Notes: generated by a model from the letters alone, not told the origin. DNA of 64,000 bases from Catenaria anguillulae PL171 (GCA_002102555.1 MCFL01000075.1:1-64000), one strand, 5' to 3'. Counted from the first letter of the stretch, positions 29,884 through 42,555 are shown. Numbers and translations: made by a program.

Positions 29884-30966
29884 TCAGGTGCAAGTGCCAA
29901 AAGATGATGGCAGCATAAGTAAATCATGATCGGACGCCAGTGAGCGTTGCGCCGCTTGTGCAGTCAATCCATCAGATATAGTGACAACAGAATCTTCGTC
30001 ACAGCGACCAGAGTCTTGGGCTTGCCAGTGCCATGACCGTTGTCGTCGGAAGCCAGGTGGGTTTGAGCCCGACTGAGGGGGGCGCTTGAGTTCCGGGATG
30101 TGCAAGTGCACCTTTTCGAGCTTCGCATCGTACATCGACTTGGTATCATCGTGGATCATGGATGTCAACTCTGAATGCTTGATGTTGGTGATGACCTCAA
30201 GTTGACGAGCGAAGTTGAGCCCCGCGAGGACATTGTACTTGAGCTCAGGAACATCCGAGTGCTCATAGCGTTTCACAACCGAGATCCTGCAAAGTGACTC
30301 ACGGTTTGAAGCATAGAATTGCCCAATGGTGGCTTCATAGTAATGACTTTTCGCAACATAATTCGAGAGCGTCTGCGTGTGCACATTGGAACCCTCCGAC
30401 TGGCACCCTTGCGCGACATACTGGCAAACTTCATGGTAGTCCTTGTAGGTGGGGCACGCGTCGAGATGCTTGTACAAATGGGCGTCGGCCACGTAACCAC
30501 TTGCCACGCGGACACATTGGGCCGGCTCCGGCTGCACCGCCTTGTGGTGGTTGAACATACCAATCAACGAGTTGATGAAGTCGGGCAAGTTGCGTTGGTT
30601 GTTCTTGTTGCCCGGGTGGCCGAAGGATGGGCCGTGGTCGCCGTAGGTCGCCCGCATATCCTTGACCTTGGGCTTTTCGGCCGTGGCTGGGGCCGGGATC
30701 GTGGTTGAAGCCCAAAGAGCTTCGAGCGATTCTGCGGCTTCACGGAGTTGGGACTGCGCGATGGTGACGGCCCCGAGGAGCTTCTCCCTGGTCTCAGCAT
30801 CCTTCTTGGTCTCGCCCTCCCGGATGGCTTGAAGGTTGAGCATGCGCGTGACATACTCCACGAGGGCGACTTGGGCGGCATTGAGGACGAGCTGGCGGGT
30901 TTCAGGAGAGACTTGGGCCTTGACCGTCGGCCGAGCGACGGCGAGGAGCTGCACGTGAGTGCGCAC
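29884..30966 (-). CDS. Hypothetical protein, 5' end uncertain
   Basis: An open frame of 360 residues with coding-like composition but no domain I recognise. Visible are a helical N-terminal region (LVLNAAQVALVEYVTRMLNL) and a middle part with Cys and Tyr residues (CPTYKDYHEVCQYVAQGC). The last 60 residues (after IPELKR) look non-native and may be read-through of a 3' intron. In the same frame upstream, an ATG at 31032 starts MDAQALQPGHPDWIPTD and is separated from this frame by a single TAA at about 30979-30981. Either the gene has a nonsense mutation, or an intron (possible donor gtatct near 31058, acceptor cacgtgcag near 30950) removes that stretch. No function is assigned. Confidence 0.55.
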   Translation of the reverse strand: MRTHVQLLAVARPTVKAQVSPETRQLVLNAAQVALVEYVTRMLNLQAIREGETKKDAETREKLLGAVTIAQSQLREAAESLEALWASTTIPAPATAEKPKVKDMRATYGDHGPSFGHPGNKNNQRNLPDFINSLIGMFNHHKAVQPEPAQCVRVASGYVADAHLYKHLDACPTYKDYHEVCQYVAQGCQSEGSNVHTQTLSNYVAKSHYYEATIGQFYASNRESLCRISVVKRYEHSDVPELKYNVLAGLNFARQLEVITNIKHSELTSMIHDDTKSMYDAKLEKVHLHIPELKRPPQSGSNPPGFRRQRSWHWQAQDSGRCDEDSVVTISDGLTAQAAQRSLASDHDLLMLPSSFGTCT

Positions 30967-32342
30967 CTCCTCAAGGGTTTAGTCGGTCGGGATCCAGTCG
31001 GGGTGGCCAGGTTGAAGGGCTTGGGCGTCCATGGCCGGGGCGGGAAGGGAAAGAAAGGTGCAAGATACGAGTGCGGGCAGCGGCTTTCGGCCTTGACAAA
31101 GATGTGTTGGGTGGGTTTGAGAGGTCCATGGAAAGTCTTTCAGAACCGTTGTACTGCAATACATTGGCTGCGAGCGACAAGCAGATCGGGAGCCCTTCTT
31201 GCTTGCCGCCAACAGGCCACTGGGAACATCAGTGGGAGACACAGCATGAATGAGTTTTGTAGTAAATATCTCAGCTCACATGAGCATACCTGACCCTGAG
31301 AGGCTGGACCGAAGCAGTGAACGCAGCGGTTTTCCACTCTCACACAGGAGATGGCGCATTCTGTGGAACCAAAAGTAGGCGGAATGAGCTCGGGTCCAGC
31401 GCCTGTGAAGACCTGGCGAGGAGAATGAGTTGCGAATAAAATGCATACCACCCGTAATCATCGCGACATGTCACCGTGCCAGGGTATCGGCATGAATGCA
31501 CGTCGGGTCGCTGCGTTGGCGTCGCCTGCCCTGAGGCCAGAATCCAAACAAAATGGAAACGCTACTGCCTTGGGTTTTCTTTCATCTGGGGAGTGTATAC
31601 ATGGGCCAGGTAAATCGCAGCCGTCGCGGCATGCGGCCGGTCGACAATACTTGATGGAACAGTGACAGACGCAGCAGGAACATGCCGCTATTCTGTTCTT
31701 CTTCGGGTCGCAAGGAAGAATTCAAACACGATCAACTTGAAGCTCCGCTCTGATCCGAGGAGCTCATGATACTCCACTGGTGTGTGTGTGAGTAGAGCAA
31801 CCAGACCAATAGTGAGAAAACGTCGCAATTTATACGAATACATGCCGAACTATACAAACCACACAAGAGGGTGAGTGGAAGTGAGGAGAAACACATCCGA
31901 CATAGTTGGAATATTGAAAGGACGGGAATTGTAGAATACAAGGAGCAAAGGTGTGTGTGTGGGGGGGTCAACTGTGGTTCAGGCAGGAAGGAAACAAAGG
32001 AGGGCGAATGTAGAAAAGAAAACTGGCCCGGTGAAATGGAACTTGTGGAACGGAACACTCCCATGAAACAATGAAATGGAACTTGTGGAACGCAACACTC
32101 CCGTGAAACAATGCGATTGATGTGAGAAATGGAACAGCATCGAGCATGCGACGGGATAAGGTACGAAATGAAAACAAAGCGAATCGTAGAAGAAACGGGA
32201 AAGAAGCACAACAGGGCGAGTCGCCGTTTCAAGATTAAGATGGCTGGTACCGGGACTGGCGCAGATAGATATCGACCGACACATGGTCAATGCTACAGAA
32301 GCGCATTGTGACACGGTGAGACAGGCGCGAAGCGAGCCGCCA
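30967..32342. other. Spacer, no gene supported
   Basis: Apart from the 40-bp tandem duplication at 32031-32110 nothing convincing is seen. A minus-strand frame at 31732-32232 runs through that duplication and is rich in Ser, Phe and Cys without a domain. Confidence 0.5.
32031..32110. repeat. 40-bp tandem duplication
   Basis: Two adjacent copies (32031-32070 and 32071-32110), each built on tgaaatggaacttgtggaac and cactcccrtgaaacaa, differ at about three positions. Confidence 0.85.
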
Positions 32343-33649
32343 TTAATGAACCGTAACGTACGACAAGGTCAGCTCCTGGCTTGGGAACACTGGTGGCAGA
32401 TATGCCCTGGTTGATGTTCCAGGCGCAAGTGTGGGAACGCCTGCCCAGAGCGGGTTTGATCCCGAGACAGAAGTTGCCCTTTCAAACATGTGGTCAAAGT
32501 CGGCTTGCCCAATCAATGGCGTTGGGTCAATCCATTGATCATATACATCGAGCTTGACGGCCGTACTCTTGACCATGGACACGATTGCCAATTGGCTTTG
32601 CACAATAGCAGCCTTTTCCTTCTTGTTGTAGATGACTGCTCGCGTCCATTTGGCACCTGACCGTACTTGCTCGACAATGCGTGCGACGAGACTTTGCGAG
32701 TATGCAAACACGTGCGCAAATCCGATGGGAGTCAGCAGATCAAGCTGATGGCTGTACCCAAGCTGGCGGAGGCGCCAAGAAATGAGTGACGCAAACTCCA
32801 AAGACGATTCCCGCTGCCGGATTTCAGTGAGACGGCCCTCGGAAATGAGGACGAACAACTTGCAAACGAGGACAGATGTGATTTGCAAGTGCCTGGTATG
32901 CGCCTTTTCGAGTGCCCGCTTCTCTGCCTGGTCATTGATACCGCTGAAATCACATGTCCCGAAGAGCGCTTCCGGGCAAAGCGAACAATCCCAGGCCAAT
33001 TGTACGGGAAAGGCTAGCGATAAGTCGGAGCCAAGAAACCTGTGGATATGCAGCCATCAGTCGCGTCAGAAATCTGAATTCTTTCTCTCGAGGAAACACA
33101 AAAGATCGAACCTAGCCTTGCTGTCAACAGACAACTTCGAGTCACGGCGCTCGTGCGCACGGCACTCGTCTGCCCATGTGACCCGCTTGGGTGCAACCGT
33201 CGCCCCACGCTCATGACGTTTGAGAATGCCGGGCGGCAACGGTACTGATCCAACAGGCAAGGGCGACTCCAATGCTACGGCAAGCTTGCCTGTCCACCCA
33301 AGCTGCTTCTCGGCAATGTCCCACGAAAACGACGATGGCGCCTCTTGCTGCGGCAATGGCGTTCACACTGCTGCGCGAGTCCAGTAATCCATGGTTGCAA
33401 GTTGGATGGTCGGCCGCTTGTTGAAAACGGAACATACTTTGGCAGCCAATGCCTTTGCACTTCCAGGTCAGCCAAATGCTGCGAATTGCCTGCGGCCAAT
33501 TGTGTGTCATGACTTGCTGAGTCTGGTGAGTGCAGCTCAAAGTCGTTCATATCGGGGAGGACCTGCGACTGCAGGTGTGATTGAGCGGCATTTTTCTTTG
33601 GATTCGCTTTCAAGAAGAACTTGCGAATCGACTGGACAAATAACGGCAT
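32343..33649 (-). CDS. Hypothetical three-exon protein
   Basis: Exons 33649-33434, 33347-33112 and 33039-32343 join in phase with GT-AG introns and give 382 residues. The middle part has PGILKRHERG and PKRVTWADE, which resembles an RVxF-type phosphatase-docking or basic regulatory motif. A Cys pair (CSLC...C) and a helical C-terminal half (LISEGRLTEIR, LISWRLRQLGY, FAHVFAYSQSLVARIVEQV) follow. The family is unknown to me. A decayed copy of its third exon lies 3 kb away at 29510-29760, so it belongs to a local or dispersed gene family. The first intron (86 nt) is the least certain join. Confidence 0.6.
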
Positions 33650-34695
33650 GATGGCGCTTGTAAGGAGTCTGGTGCGGATGGAATATTTGTCCCGGTCCCC
33701 TGTGGAGGACTGTACTGGAAAAGTAGTCCAAACTACAGATGTGGCACGGAAGGATTAGCAAGTCGCGATAGACTTGAATCGAACTGTGGCAAGCGGGAGA
33801 CTTACGCTTCAGGTTTCAAGACACTGGCTGCTGTATCGGCGGTTGCAGTGCTTTGCTAGGAAAGTGGTTACGTTGGCAGCTACAAAGGCGACGGTATGAT
33901 GGTGCTTGTATCGAGGTCACGGGTCGAATGCGAGTGATTTCAGCAAGTGTACAAGTCGCAATATGGTTTTTTTATACCAATGTTGGTATGGAGACAAGGA
34001 ACAGGTATCGCGGGTGGACATGGGGGCGATTCGCTTTCAACTGTTTCCGATCCAACATCAGCAACCAAAAATCAAACAGAAACACTTGCGTGGGCGCTTC
34101 ATCGGACGACTGGATCCACAGCTTGTCCTCGACAACTTGTACTTGACTGCACCTTGGATCATGTCGACTTGCCCGAGCGAGTCAGTTGGGATGGTTCAAG
34201 GTCAACCCAAGTATGCCTCGCGAATGCTTCGGACAGTCGTGTGTTCGCGAGGCCGCGCGTCTGGTTGCGGTACCGGGCCTGAAATAGCTGGATTCGAGGT
34301 GCACATTGCTCAATGTCAGTATGAGTGGGAGCGTACATGTCCCTGGTGAGTATGGGCGAGTCTTGTTCGCTCTCAGGACAGTTGATGTGGGAACCCGCGA
34401 ACACGCACATTTGTGTAACCCGTCAGCGACGTGCCTTCATATGTGCCACTATGGGACTTGTGACCTCGGTTCGGCGTAGTGCTGATCGGCAAAGAAAGGG
34501 GCTAGATACATATAAGATCCAGTGGACTTTTGCGGGGACCATCGAGTTGACAGGTGCGTGCAGACAACCATTACCTTACGCGAGCCGTCACGGTGTGCTA
34601 AGCTCTGACCATCGCTTGCCAGAAATCCTGTGTTCGGTCCACCGAAGCCACGTCCAGATAAAGGTTTATGATATTGGGCAGTATGTAAGATGCAC
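33650..34695. other. Spacer, no gene supported
   Basis: Plus-strand frames at 33906-34349 and 33947-34282 overlap each other and show no domain. The region probably holds the promoter of the 33649 gene (minus) and the 3' flank of the gene ending at 34696. Confidence 0.45.
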
Positions 34696-37600
34696 TCATT
34701 CTAGTCCAACCTTTTCCCATACAGAGTCTTTCACCAACCGAGCCGCGGTTCTAGCAGTTGTCATGGATCCGTGCCGGCACAAGGACCAAAACGCTGCTCG
34801 CGCATTCCTCTGTAATCCCATATGCCCAGAATGACGCAAAATGTGCAGCGGTTCCAAGATGGCTGCTGTTTCGGGTGGTCGTTCTCGCACACCGCCTCCC
34901 GCATCTGGTCCTGTGAGCGATTGATGGCTGCCCGTTGCGCCAATGCTTCCAGAAGTAGAAGCATTGAGAAGACTTGAAGTTTTCAAGCGGCCATTTGAGG
35001 GAGATGGACTTGACGAACGGCCTCTCGCCGACGCTGCCAACGTGGGTGACATTGATCCGCGCCTCAGGCGCTCAGCAGCTTGGTGCGGTGTAGATGCCGA
35101 GCTTTCCTCAAGCGACGTCAACGGGGACAAGGACACTCTTCTGCCATCCTTTGGGGATCCAGATGGTGAAAGGCTGTGCAAAGTGATCGATTCAGGCTGT
35201 TGTTCTGGCCGCGGCGGTGGAGAGACACTATTTCGGCGGCCACCAGGAGGCCGTGGGAGCAAAAGCGACGGGTTAGCGACACTGGAACGGCGAGACATGA
35301 TGCTGTTGCGACGAGAAGCGGGTGTTGTGGTAATGCTGATGCTTGTTTGATGAGATGAAATGTCCATCGAAGATGCCTCGATCACACTTGGCCGCCTGCC
35401 ACGAGAAGCCAAGTCTGGCGACGATGGAGCGTTTGATAGAGACAATCTGCGCTTCGGCGGCGAGGATCTGTCGTTGTTGTTTCCTCCGCTGATTGCGTCG
35501 CCATATAAGGAATCGGTACTGATTGCCTCGCCAATGTCGAATGCGGCAAAGACATCGTTGGCAGATCCATGGCCGCGATGTGCAAGCTCCCCATTGCTGC
35601 TGGAAGCAGAGTGAGATGAACGCGAATCGCCGAGGTGTGCTCGAAGCAGCTCGCTGGCTGCTTCAGGCTCAACAGAGTAGATTTGGACCAGCGTCACGGC
35701 ATAGTACAATACCCGAACGGCGTAAGAACGATTCAAAATGCGCAGTAGCGTGCGAGACACGCCAAGTTCGAGAAGTCGTTTCTTTACTTGCGCATGGTGA
35801 ATTAGCCCGTCAATGGATACCTGCGGGTCGGTCGAAGTTGCGGCGTTTGGTAGGCGATAGAGCGGTGGAATCGTGGCCCCTCCTGTGACGCTGCATAGTA
35901 CAGGGCTGTTACGTTCCTTTGCGCCACTTGTTGGAGCAGTGACGGTTGCAAGCATCAGAGCTGAGGCATTGGCTGTTGACGCACGCTTGCCGTTTGAAAC
36001 TGACGCAACGGTCGACTGGCGGCGTGCTGCCGTGCCAAGTGGGGTTGCTGAAGAAACCAGCGTGCCGCGTCGAGCGAGAGCGTTTGGCCCGGCAGATGGA
36101 TTTGATGTCTGAGACGTAGCCGATGCAGGTCGCTGTGAGGTCCCAGACCCAGCACGACCCTGTTTCTGCCCGGCCGTACCGACGCCGACACTTGAGCTGG
36201 TGGACTTGCCGTTTCCACCAGGTGGTGAGGTCGTAACTGTTGAGTTCGCGACTGTCGCAACCAGCCCCATGTGGACAATGAGCACTCGCAACTGTGCCAA
36301 ACAACCCGAAATGTATCGATCCACAATCTCTTCATCCCAATCAACCAGCACGGCTTGCCCATCGCCAGATGCGCGGGCGGCCTCATCGGAGTCAGGATCC
36401 TCGTTTGGATCCAACATGGCCATGGTAATGTTCTTTGGCGCATCGAGTGCTGCAACTAGCAGAGCATGGATGCGTTCAACGAGAATGAGTGCCTCAATGA
36501 CGGACAAGGGCGACTCGCTTGTGAATGAAAGCGCCCGTCGCAGAGGTGAAAACCAGGGCTCGCCTTGACGCATAGCAACCAGAATGGGACGAATCGCCGA
36601 CGACACGCTCCGCTCAAGTGGATCCATGTACTCCTCTTCTTCTGGCTCCTGGACTTCCTCGGCCACATTCTCAAGCGATCCTTCTTCTACTGGCGGCTCC
36701 AAGGCGCGGTTCCCCGAAATGATGACCGATCCCTTCAAATCTTTTGTGGACGACCGCCTCCGACCTTGGTTCGACGTTGGTAATGGAAGAATGGGTTGGT
36801 GACTGTTACGTTCAACTCGCAGCGGCCCGGTTCCATCCGCCGCCGTGGGAACGTCAACACTCGCTCGCCGCAGCTGTTTAATCACTTCCCTTGCATCACG
36901 AATCGACCGGCGGCGCGTCATTTCCGCGGCTTCTGCCTCTTCTTCCTCCTTGGTCTTGCCGGCCGGTTCCTTGTCATTCTTTGCACCACTGCCTTTCTGA
37001 TCCTCTTTGGCCTTTTTCGCATCCGCTGCTGCTTTGCTTTCACTGGGCTTTGGTTTCGGCTTCCTTTTCCCTCGCGGCGGATACGTATCTTGACGCTTGG
37101 CGGGCTGCGCTGGCCTCTGCACTGTCGGCGAAGAAACGCGGACGCGGTCCACAATCGCAACCTCGGCTCGGCCACCCGACGGAGACGAAATGCGCAGGCG
37201 CAGCGGCAGCTTGCAAATGTGCAAGAGCTCCACAGCGATGGCACTGGCCCAAGCGGGCCCCCGATGGACGCGACGGTGAATGATTGTGGCAATGTTGAGC
37301 CCGTCGTGCCGCAAGAAACGCAGCCGGTTCGACTCGGATTGCTTGACGTGCTTCAGGAGCCCGTGGAGAATTGGCATACATTTCGGGAGCCGAGTGTGAA
37401 TCATGGTGTGTATGTCAGTCCATTCGTACTCGTCCACGTACATGGACAAGATGGCGTGATGGGAGAGCCATTGGGACATGATGACTAGGTAGTCGTCTGT
37501 GCGTGAGCTGAAGTGCGACCAAAAGTACTCGTTGATTCGCTGAATGCGTTCATCGCCGAGTGGGATGGCAGGTGCGAGTGATTGGGTGAGGAAGGTGAGC

Positions 37601-38192
37601 AGGTCAAAGGCTTCGGGACCTTGAGAAGAAGTGGGTGGCGGTCGCTCGAGAGTACGAGCAAGTATGGCGTCGAGAAGTCGGCACTTCAGCTCGACATCCC
37701 TCGTCAGTTCCGAGCTTGAGTCATTCGTTGCGGATACGAGCTGGTGCAGCGCTTGATGGAAAAGGGAAAGGAGGAACGACGCCGGCGGTTCCGATGAGCT
37801 TGTCTCAATGAGATGCAGAAGCTTGAGCACAAGTGACCCTGATGATCTGTCGATGCGTTGCTGATACGTCAGCGACTGTATGAGACGATAAGCGAACGGT
37901 AGTTGACAACATACTGATTTCGGGCGATTCTTTCAAAGAGCATGGTCGACATGAGTGACTTGAGCCTTGGACGCACGGGTCCACGCCTGTCATCCTCTGG
38001 GTCGACATATCCATGCGTGCGCATTAGAAGCGCCAAGTGGAGCATGGATGGGAGTTGGTGAGGCGGGTCCACGGCCGCAGTCCATGATGGCAAACGGCCT
38101 GCGTGCTTTTCCTCGGACTCGACAGCAAAAGCATCCGCTTGCACATTTTCGTCCTCAAACTGCATTGCGCCGACTGACTTTCCATGCAGCAT
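34696..38192 (-). CDS. Large uncharacterised protein, helical N-terminus and disordered C-terminus
   Basis: Two exons (38192-37915 and 37846-34696, intron 68 nt GTATGT...ACAG) give 1142 residues. The ATG at 38162 is an alternative start. Residues 50-330 are Leu-rich and helical (FLLSLFHQALHQLVSA, LPKCMPILHGLLKHVKQSES, ASAIAVELLHICKLPLRLRI), in the style of an armadillo/HEAT-like solenoid. A highly charged Lys/Glu linker with a predicted coiled coil follows (KEEEEAEAAEMTRRRS). A second helical block lies at about 490-620, and the final 400 residues are Ser/Pro/Arg-rich with many RRxS sites (possible basophilic kinase targets). I do not recognise the family. Confidence 0.75.
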
Positions 38193-38369
38193 TTTGTGTC
38201 GAATTGTTTGCCTGCCCGTTGTAACGACAGATTGAGAATTCAGACCCGCGTTTGGTCAGTGGGAACTGGATCAGCAGGACATGACTTGTTGCGGTCAAGA
38301 TATGCATTTATTGAACTACACATTTTCTGTTTCCTTCGGTACAGCATGACATGCATATGGACTTTCGTT
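38193..38369. other. Short spacer
   Basis: A 177-bp spacer between two co-oriented minus-strand genes, with no feature seen. Confidence 0.5.
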
Positions 38370-40331
38370 CTACTGCGGCGTCTCAAGTCGACCTTTGATT
38401 CGCTCAAACCATTGACGAACAGGATGAGCTTCATCCAACTCGTCAATTCCATCAAGGGCATCCGATGACAAAGCCCCAGGATACCCGGACGATTCCCACC
38501 ATTCCAATACTGGAAACACTGTGCTGTGAACAGCATCATCCAAGGCGTTGTCGTAGGTCAAGAAAATGTCAATTTCAAAGGACGGCTGGCGAGCGCACCA
38601 CTCCAGCACGCAAGGACGAGTTGCCCCCGTGGGGCTTAAATAATCTGCTGCTCCACCGTCAGCGGAAATGCCTGCCCGCCTCTTCATCATCTCGAAGACG
38701 ATCGGTGATTGACAGCCAGATGCATCTGAGACATGTTTGCATAAGCCGTGGTGCAATGCCCATACACAAGCAGCTTTCGATGGCCAGCAGCCGTAGTACC
38801 GGTAGTCGTTGACCTTCAATTGTGGTTGATCGTTGCGCCACCAATCTGCTGCATCCAAGCTGCACTCGCAGACGGCAAAGTGAAATGCTTGCTTCGTGTG
38901 AGGCAAGGGATCCACGCCCGACTCGGTCAACCACCAATCAAGAACATGGACTTGATTTTTTCGACTGGCAACGTCCATCACATCTTGCTTGAAGGAGGAC
39001 ATCATGTCCAACTTTTTTTCCTTCCACCATCGCAAAACGTGCACGTGGCCCATGCGGCTCGCCAGCTGCAATGGAGGATCCCAATCCAAGTAGCCAAACG
39101 GGTGCTTGTCGCAAGTCAGCCAAAAATCGAGGATATCAACATGTCCAGCCTTTGCAGCATATCCAACCGCCCGATTCGCATCTTGAGAGTCAATAGGCAG
39201 CCCAGCTTCCATCCACCATTGAAGCAAATGAAGACGACCGTCCTCCGAGGCGCTCGACAATCCAAGGCTAAAATCGAGAATGTCGCCAAACTGGTCACGG
39301 CGAGCCCACCACCACTGAATCACATCCAAATGGCCAGCAGCTGCCGCCTCTGCCAACGGAATCCGATCACGCAGTCGCTCGTCGGGTTGGATAAATTGCT
39401 TGACAATGTAATCGAGCAAATGCACGTGGCCATGGTTTGTCGCAGCGATAAAGCATTTGGCAATGTTTGGCGAGCGACCAAGCTTGACCGCAGACAGCTC
39501 GTGGCACCATTGCACAACGGAAACATTGCCAGACGCAAACGCGCCGGGCAGCAAGTGTTCAGTGCACTCTTGAAAGTCGGGCATCTCGGCAAACTCGACA
39601 AGCCATTCTAGAGCCACAAAGTCGCCCCGGAAGGCAGCTGCATACCACGTCCAAGATTCAATTGCCAGTCGTCCAACCGAATCATGGCCACCCGCACACA
39701 GAATGCGGCCCACAAGTTCCAGGACATCTGTGTGCCCGCCCTCGACGATGCGATGAATGTGCATGCCCAATGAATCTACTTGGTCCTCGTCGAGCGTGCC
39801 CACCGATCCCAGGTCGTCGGGGTCAATGCCAATGCATCGCTAGCAAAACAGCTTGAAAAGTCCAACAACACCAGGATTGTTCGGCTCAGTGCCACCAGCA
39901 CCATCCTTTGCAAAGCCAATTGCCACGTGCTTGAGCAATACGTCGGTGAAAAACAGCGGCCCACCGTTGCGATTCCAGTGTTGATACCACCATTCAATGA
40001 CATCGGGCCTACAAGCCAAGAGGCCGTTGAAGAATCCACGATCCGAATAATCCAGCGGCCGGTGGACCCGCATGGCCAGTTGCAAGTCGAGGATCTTGAG
40101 CGGAAGCAGCTTGGAGGCGAAGTCGAGGTCGACCCACCACATTTGCATGAGCGCGGCCTTGGTCGGGATGGTGAAGCCGTCACTGAATGGGCCAATGACG
40201 TTGAGCAGCGACACGAGGGGAGCCAGTTGAGCCGGTTTGTCGGGTCGAACGATCGTTGGCAGCTGGCGAATCGCCGTGGCGAGCGTGTGTTCGACGAGTT
40301 CGAGGGTCAAATGCGGCAAGGGTGGGTGCAT
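38370..40331 (-). CDS. Ankyrin-like repeat protein ('LDWW' type)
   Basis: The model is exon 1 40331-39870, a 30-nt intron 39869-39840 (gttgttgg...ttgctag), and exon 2 39839-38370, giving 643 residues. Without the intron, a single in-frame TAG (39842-39840) splits the gene. At least ten repeats of about 33 residues carry the pattern A-x-x-G-H-x-x-V/I-L-x-W-W, for example AAAAGHLDVIQWWWARRDQF, GRLHLLQWWMEAGLP, AAKAGHVDILDFWL and SRMGHVHVLRWWKEKKLD. This is a degenerate ankyrin pattern that I associate with expanded families in Blastocladiomycota. A likely role is protein-protein interaction; the partner is unknown. It is divergent from Gep4 with a 229-bp spacer. Confidence 0.8.
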
Positions 40332-40560
40332 GATGATTGCATGTGTTTACGGGTGCATTGCAGACGGTTTTGCAGAAGGTAGCATGTGTCACGAGTTGGC
40401 GACGGCGGGGGCCCGTTGAGTTGACAGGAAGTGAGTGTGCTGGCTGATGGGCAAGGCCGTGCCAACCTATGTAGCACTGTATTGACGATATGGCAATGAA
40501 ATCATCGCAGGACGGATGCACACTAGGCATTGTATCCTTGCTTCCCTCGACTGCGTCAGC
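40332..40560. promoter_or_regulatory. Divergent promoter region, ankyrin-like protein and Gep4
   Basis: A 229-bp spacer between head-to-head genes. No specific motif assigned. Confidence 0.5.
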
Positions 40561-41566
40561 ATGGTCCAATCTCTCAACTTTGCGGGCATCCGTGCGCTGT
40601 GGTGGGTCATCCGCAATCCGAGTCTTGCCCGCCCTTGCGAGTCGGTTCCAGGTTAGTCGTGAAGAACTTGACCTCGAGACGACGTTGTTGGTGCCGTAGC
40701 AGATTTCTCACGCAGTCGTTTCCGGAATGGTCAGACATCTCGCACGTCAACTTTGACAAGCTCAAGCAGTCTGGCATCAAGTGTCTCGTGTTTGACAAGG
40801 ACAACTGTCTCACGGCCCCTTACGCCGACCAAGCACATCCCACCGTGTCCAAATGTACGCCGACTTGGGCCCACCGACCGACGCCATGTTGCCACTCGAC
40901 ATATTTTACTCAACCCTTACGATCAACGGTTGAATGGATGTGCAGCATTTCAATCTTGTGTCGAGCTTTTTGGCCGTGACAACGTGGCCATTTACTCCAA
41001 CTCGGCTGGCACGCCAGACGACAAGGACGGTGTCCAGGTTCGTAGAGGCCCTTTTTTTTCATTTGGCCCCTTGTGCTGCGCTCGCAGTCTTCCTCGCCCC
41101 GGCTAACTGAAGTGTCACTGCTAATAGGCCAAGCGAATCGAATCTAGTTTGGGTAGTACCACCTGATGCATGTTGATCCAGCCTCACTCTTTCAAGATGC
41201 TGACACCTTACCCGCTCGTCAAATGTAGGCGTGCCTGTCCTTTACCACACGGACAAGAAGCCCGCGGGTGGCGAATCGGTCGTGCAGCACTTTTCACTCA
41301 AGTCGCCCACGCAGCCTCGCCAAATCGCCTTCCTTGGTGACCGATTGCTGACGGACGTGGTCTTTGCCAACCGAAATGGCTTCTACTCTGTGCACACGTT
41401 CCGGGTCTTCACAGAGCAAGGGGACAACTTTTTCGCCCTTTGGGTACGTTTCACGCCCGCTTGCCGGTTTTTGCTGTTTTGCTTTTCGGGTTTGAGCTTA
41501 CACACTCATTCTTGACAGATTCGCCGGTTTGAGAACATGTGGCTGTATGGCAAGAGCCGACCATGA
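40561..41566 (+). CDS. GEP4: Mitochondrial phosphatidylglycerophosphatase, Gep4 family
   Basis: It dephosphorylates phosphatidylglycerophosphate to phosphatidylglycerol in cardiolipin synthesis at the mitochondrial inner membrane. The model has six exons (40561-40644, 40716-40854, 40946-41037, 41128-41152, 41229-41443, 41519-41566; all phases agree), giving 200 residues against 185 in yeast. Recognition rests on the N-terminal FAGIRALWWVIRNPSLARP block, the HAD nucleophile motif IKCLVFDKDNCLTAPY, AIYSNSAGTPDD, VLYHTDKKPAGG and the acidic motif IAFLGDRLLTDVVFANRNG. One exon is only 25 nt. The first splice donor (after CES) is the least certain. Confidence 0.9.
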
Positions 41567-42555
41567 CGTTCATGATACACATTACATATACCTTAAGCCT
41601 TCCGTTGATGACAAGGACCAGGAGAAGTGGGTAGACTCGCGCGTACTCTGTCAGATTGGTCTTTGTCACTCGCCGCTTCCACCAATGCCCAAGATGCCCT
41701 GCTTCACCGCACATAGAGTCAGAGCTTGTACTAGCGAGAACAGCAGGCCCGTGCGCACGAAGACCATTGACCTCGAAGCCAATGCCACGATCAGTGGCAT
41801 TCAAGAGCTGGTTCAGGGTGGCGTAGAGCATAGACGAGCAGCAAGACGGTGACGAGTGCGGCTATCCATCACTCCTATTCTTCCAAAGTGTTTGCCACAC
41901 AGATTGCATGTCGTTCACGCCAGTATTCATGTTGGAGGCCGCTCCGTTATTGCTACCATGGGAAAGGTTTCAACTGCTGGTACTAATGACGCGCACACGA
42001 TCCATTTGAAAGCACTGCTCCTGCCTTGGTCTCTCGTCTTGGGGACGTGGCGAAGAGGCTCACCAAGGTTGCCTTTTCCCATTGAAGCGAAGTGCTTCAT
42101 GCTTCTTTGATAGGTTTCGCACAAGACGTCCGAGAAACCCTTTGTTGGATAGTCGTCACGGGCGCACGGGCGCACATCTTGTCAGCTCGAGCTCAATTCT
42201 GTTCCTTAAATCGAGTCGGCGACGGCACGATAGTCCGCATCCTGACATGACAGTGGCTCTCGAAGCACGTTTAGAGCACAGTCGCCCTTGCCCTCACACG
42301 CCAAGAGCGAACTGGCTCAGGCGCGTTCGCTTCCAGGCACGATCGAGGCAAAACCGACCACTTTGGGCCGCGCCATAAACGTGGACCGATATCGGGAGGC
42401 CATGGACCTGCTCCATCGCGGCGTATTGATGAAATCCACTTTTTCCAAGCACGATACACTGGCAACGTAACAATGTGACATTGTCGAGGTTTGACAATGC
42501 CAAATTCAACCCCGCAGTCAGGGTAGCAACTGTCATGCCCCATGCACTGAAATTC
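41567..42555. other. Spacer, no gene supported
   Basis: The 3' flank of Gep4 and unassigned DNA. Short frames on both strands lack domains. Confidence 0.5.

Noticed and set aside
30976-39845. Reassigned stop codons (TAA/TAG read as Gln)
   Set aside because: Two genes have single in-frame stops where Gln would fit, but conserved genes here end normally at TAA, TAG and TGA. Introns or mutations explain the two cases.
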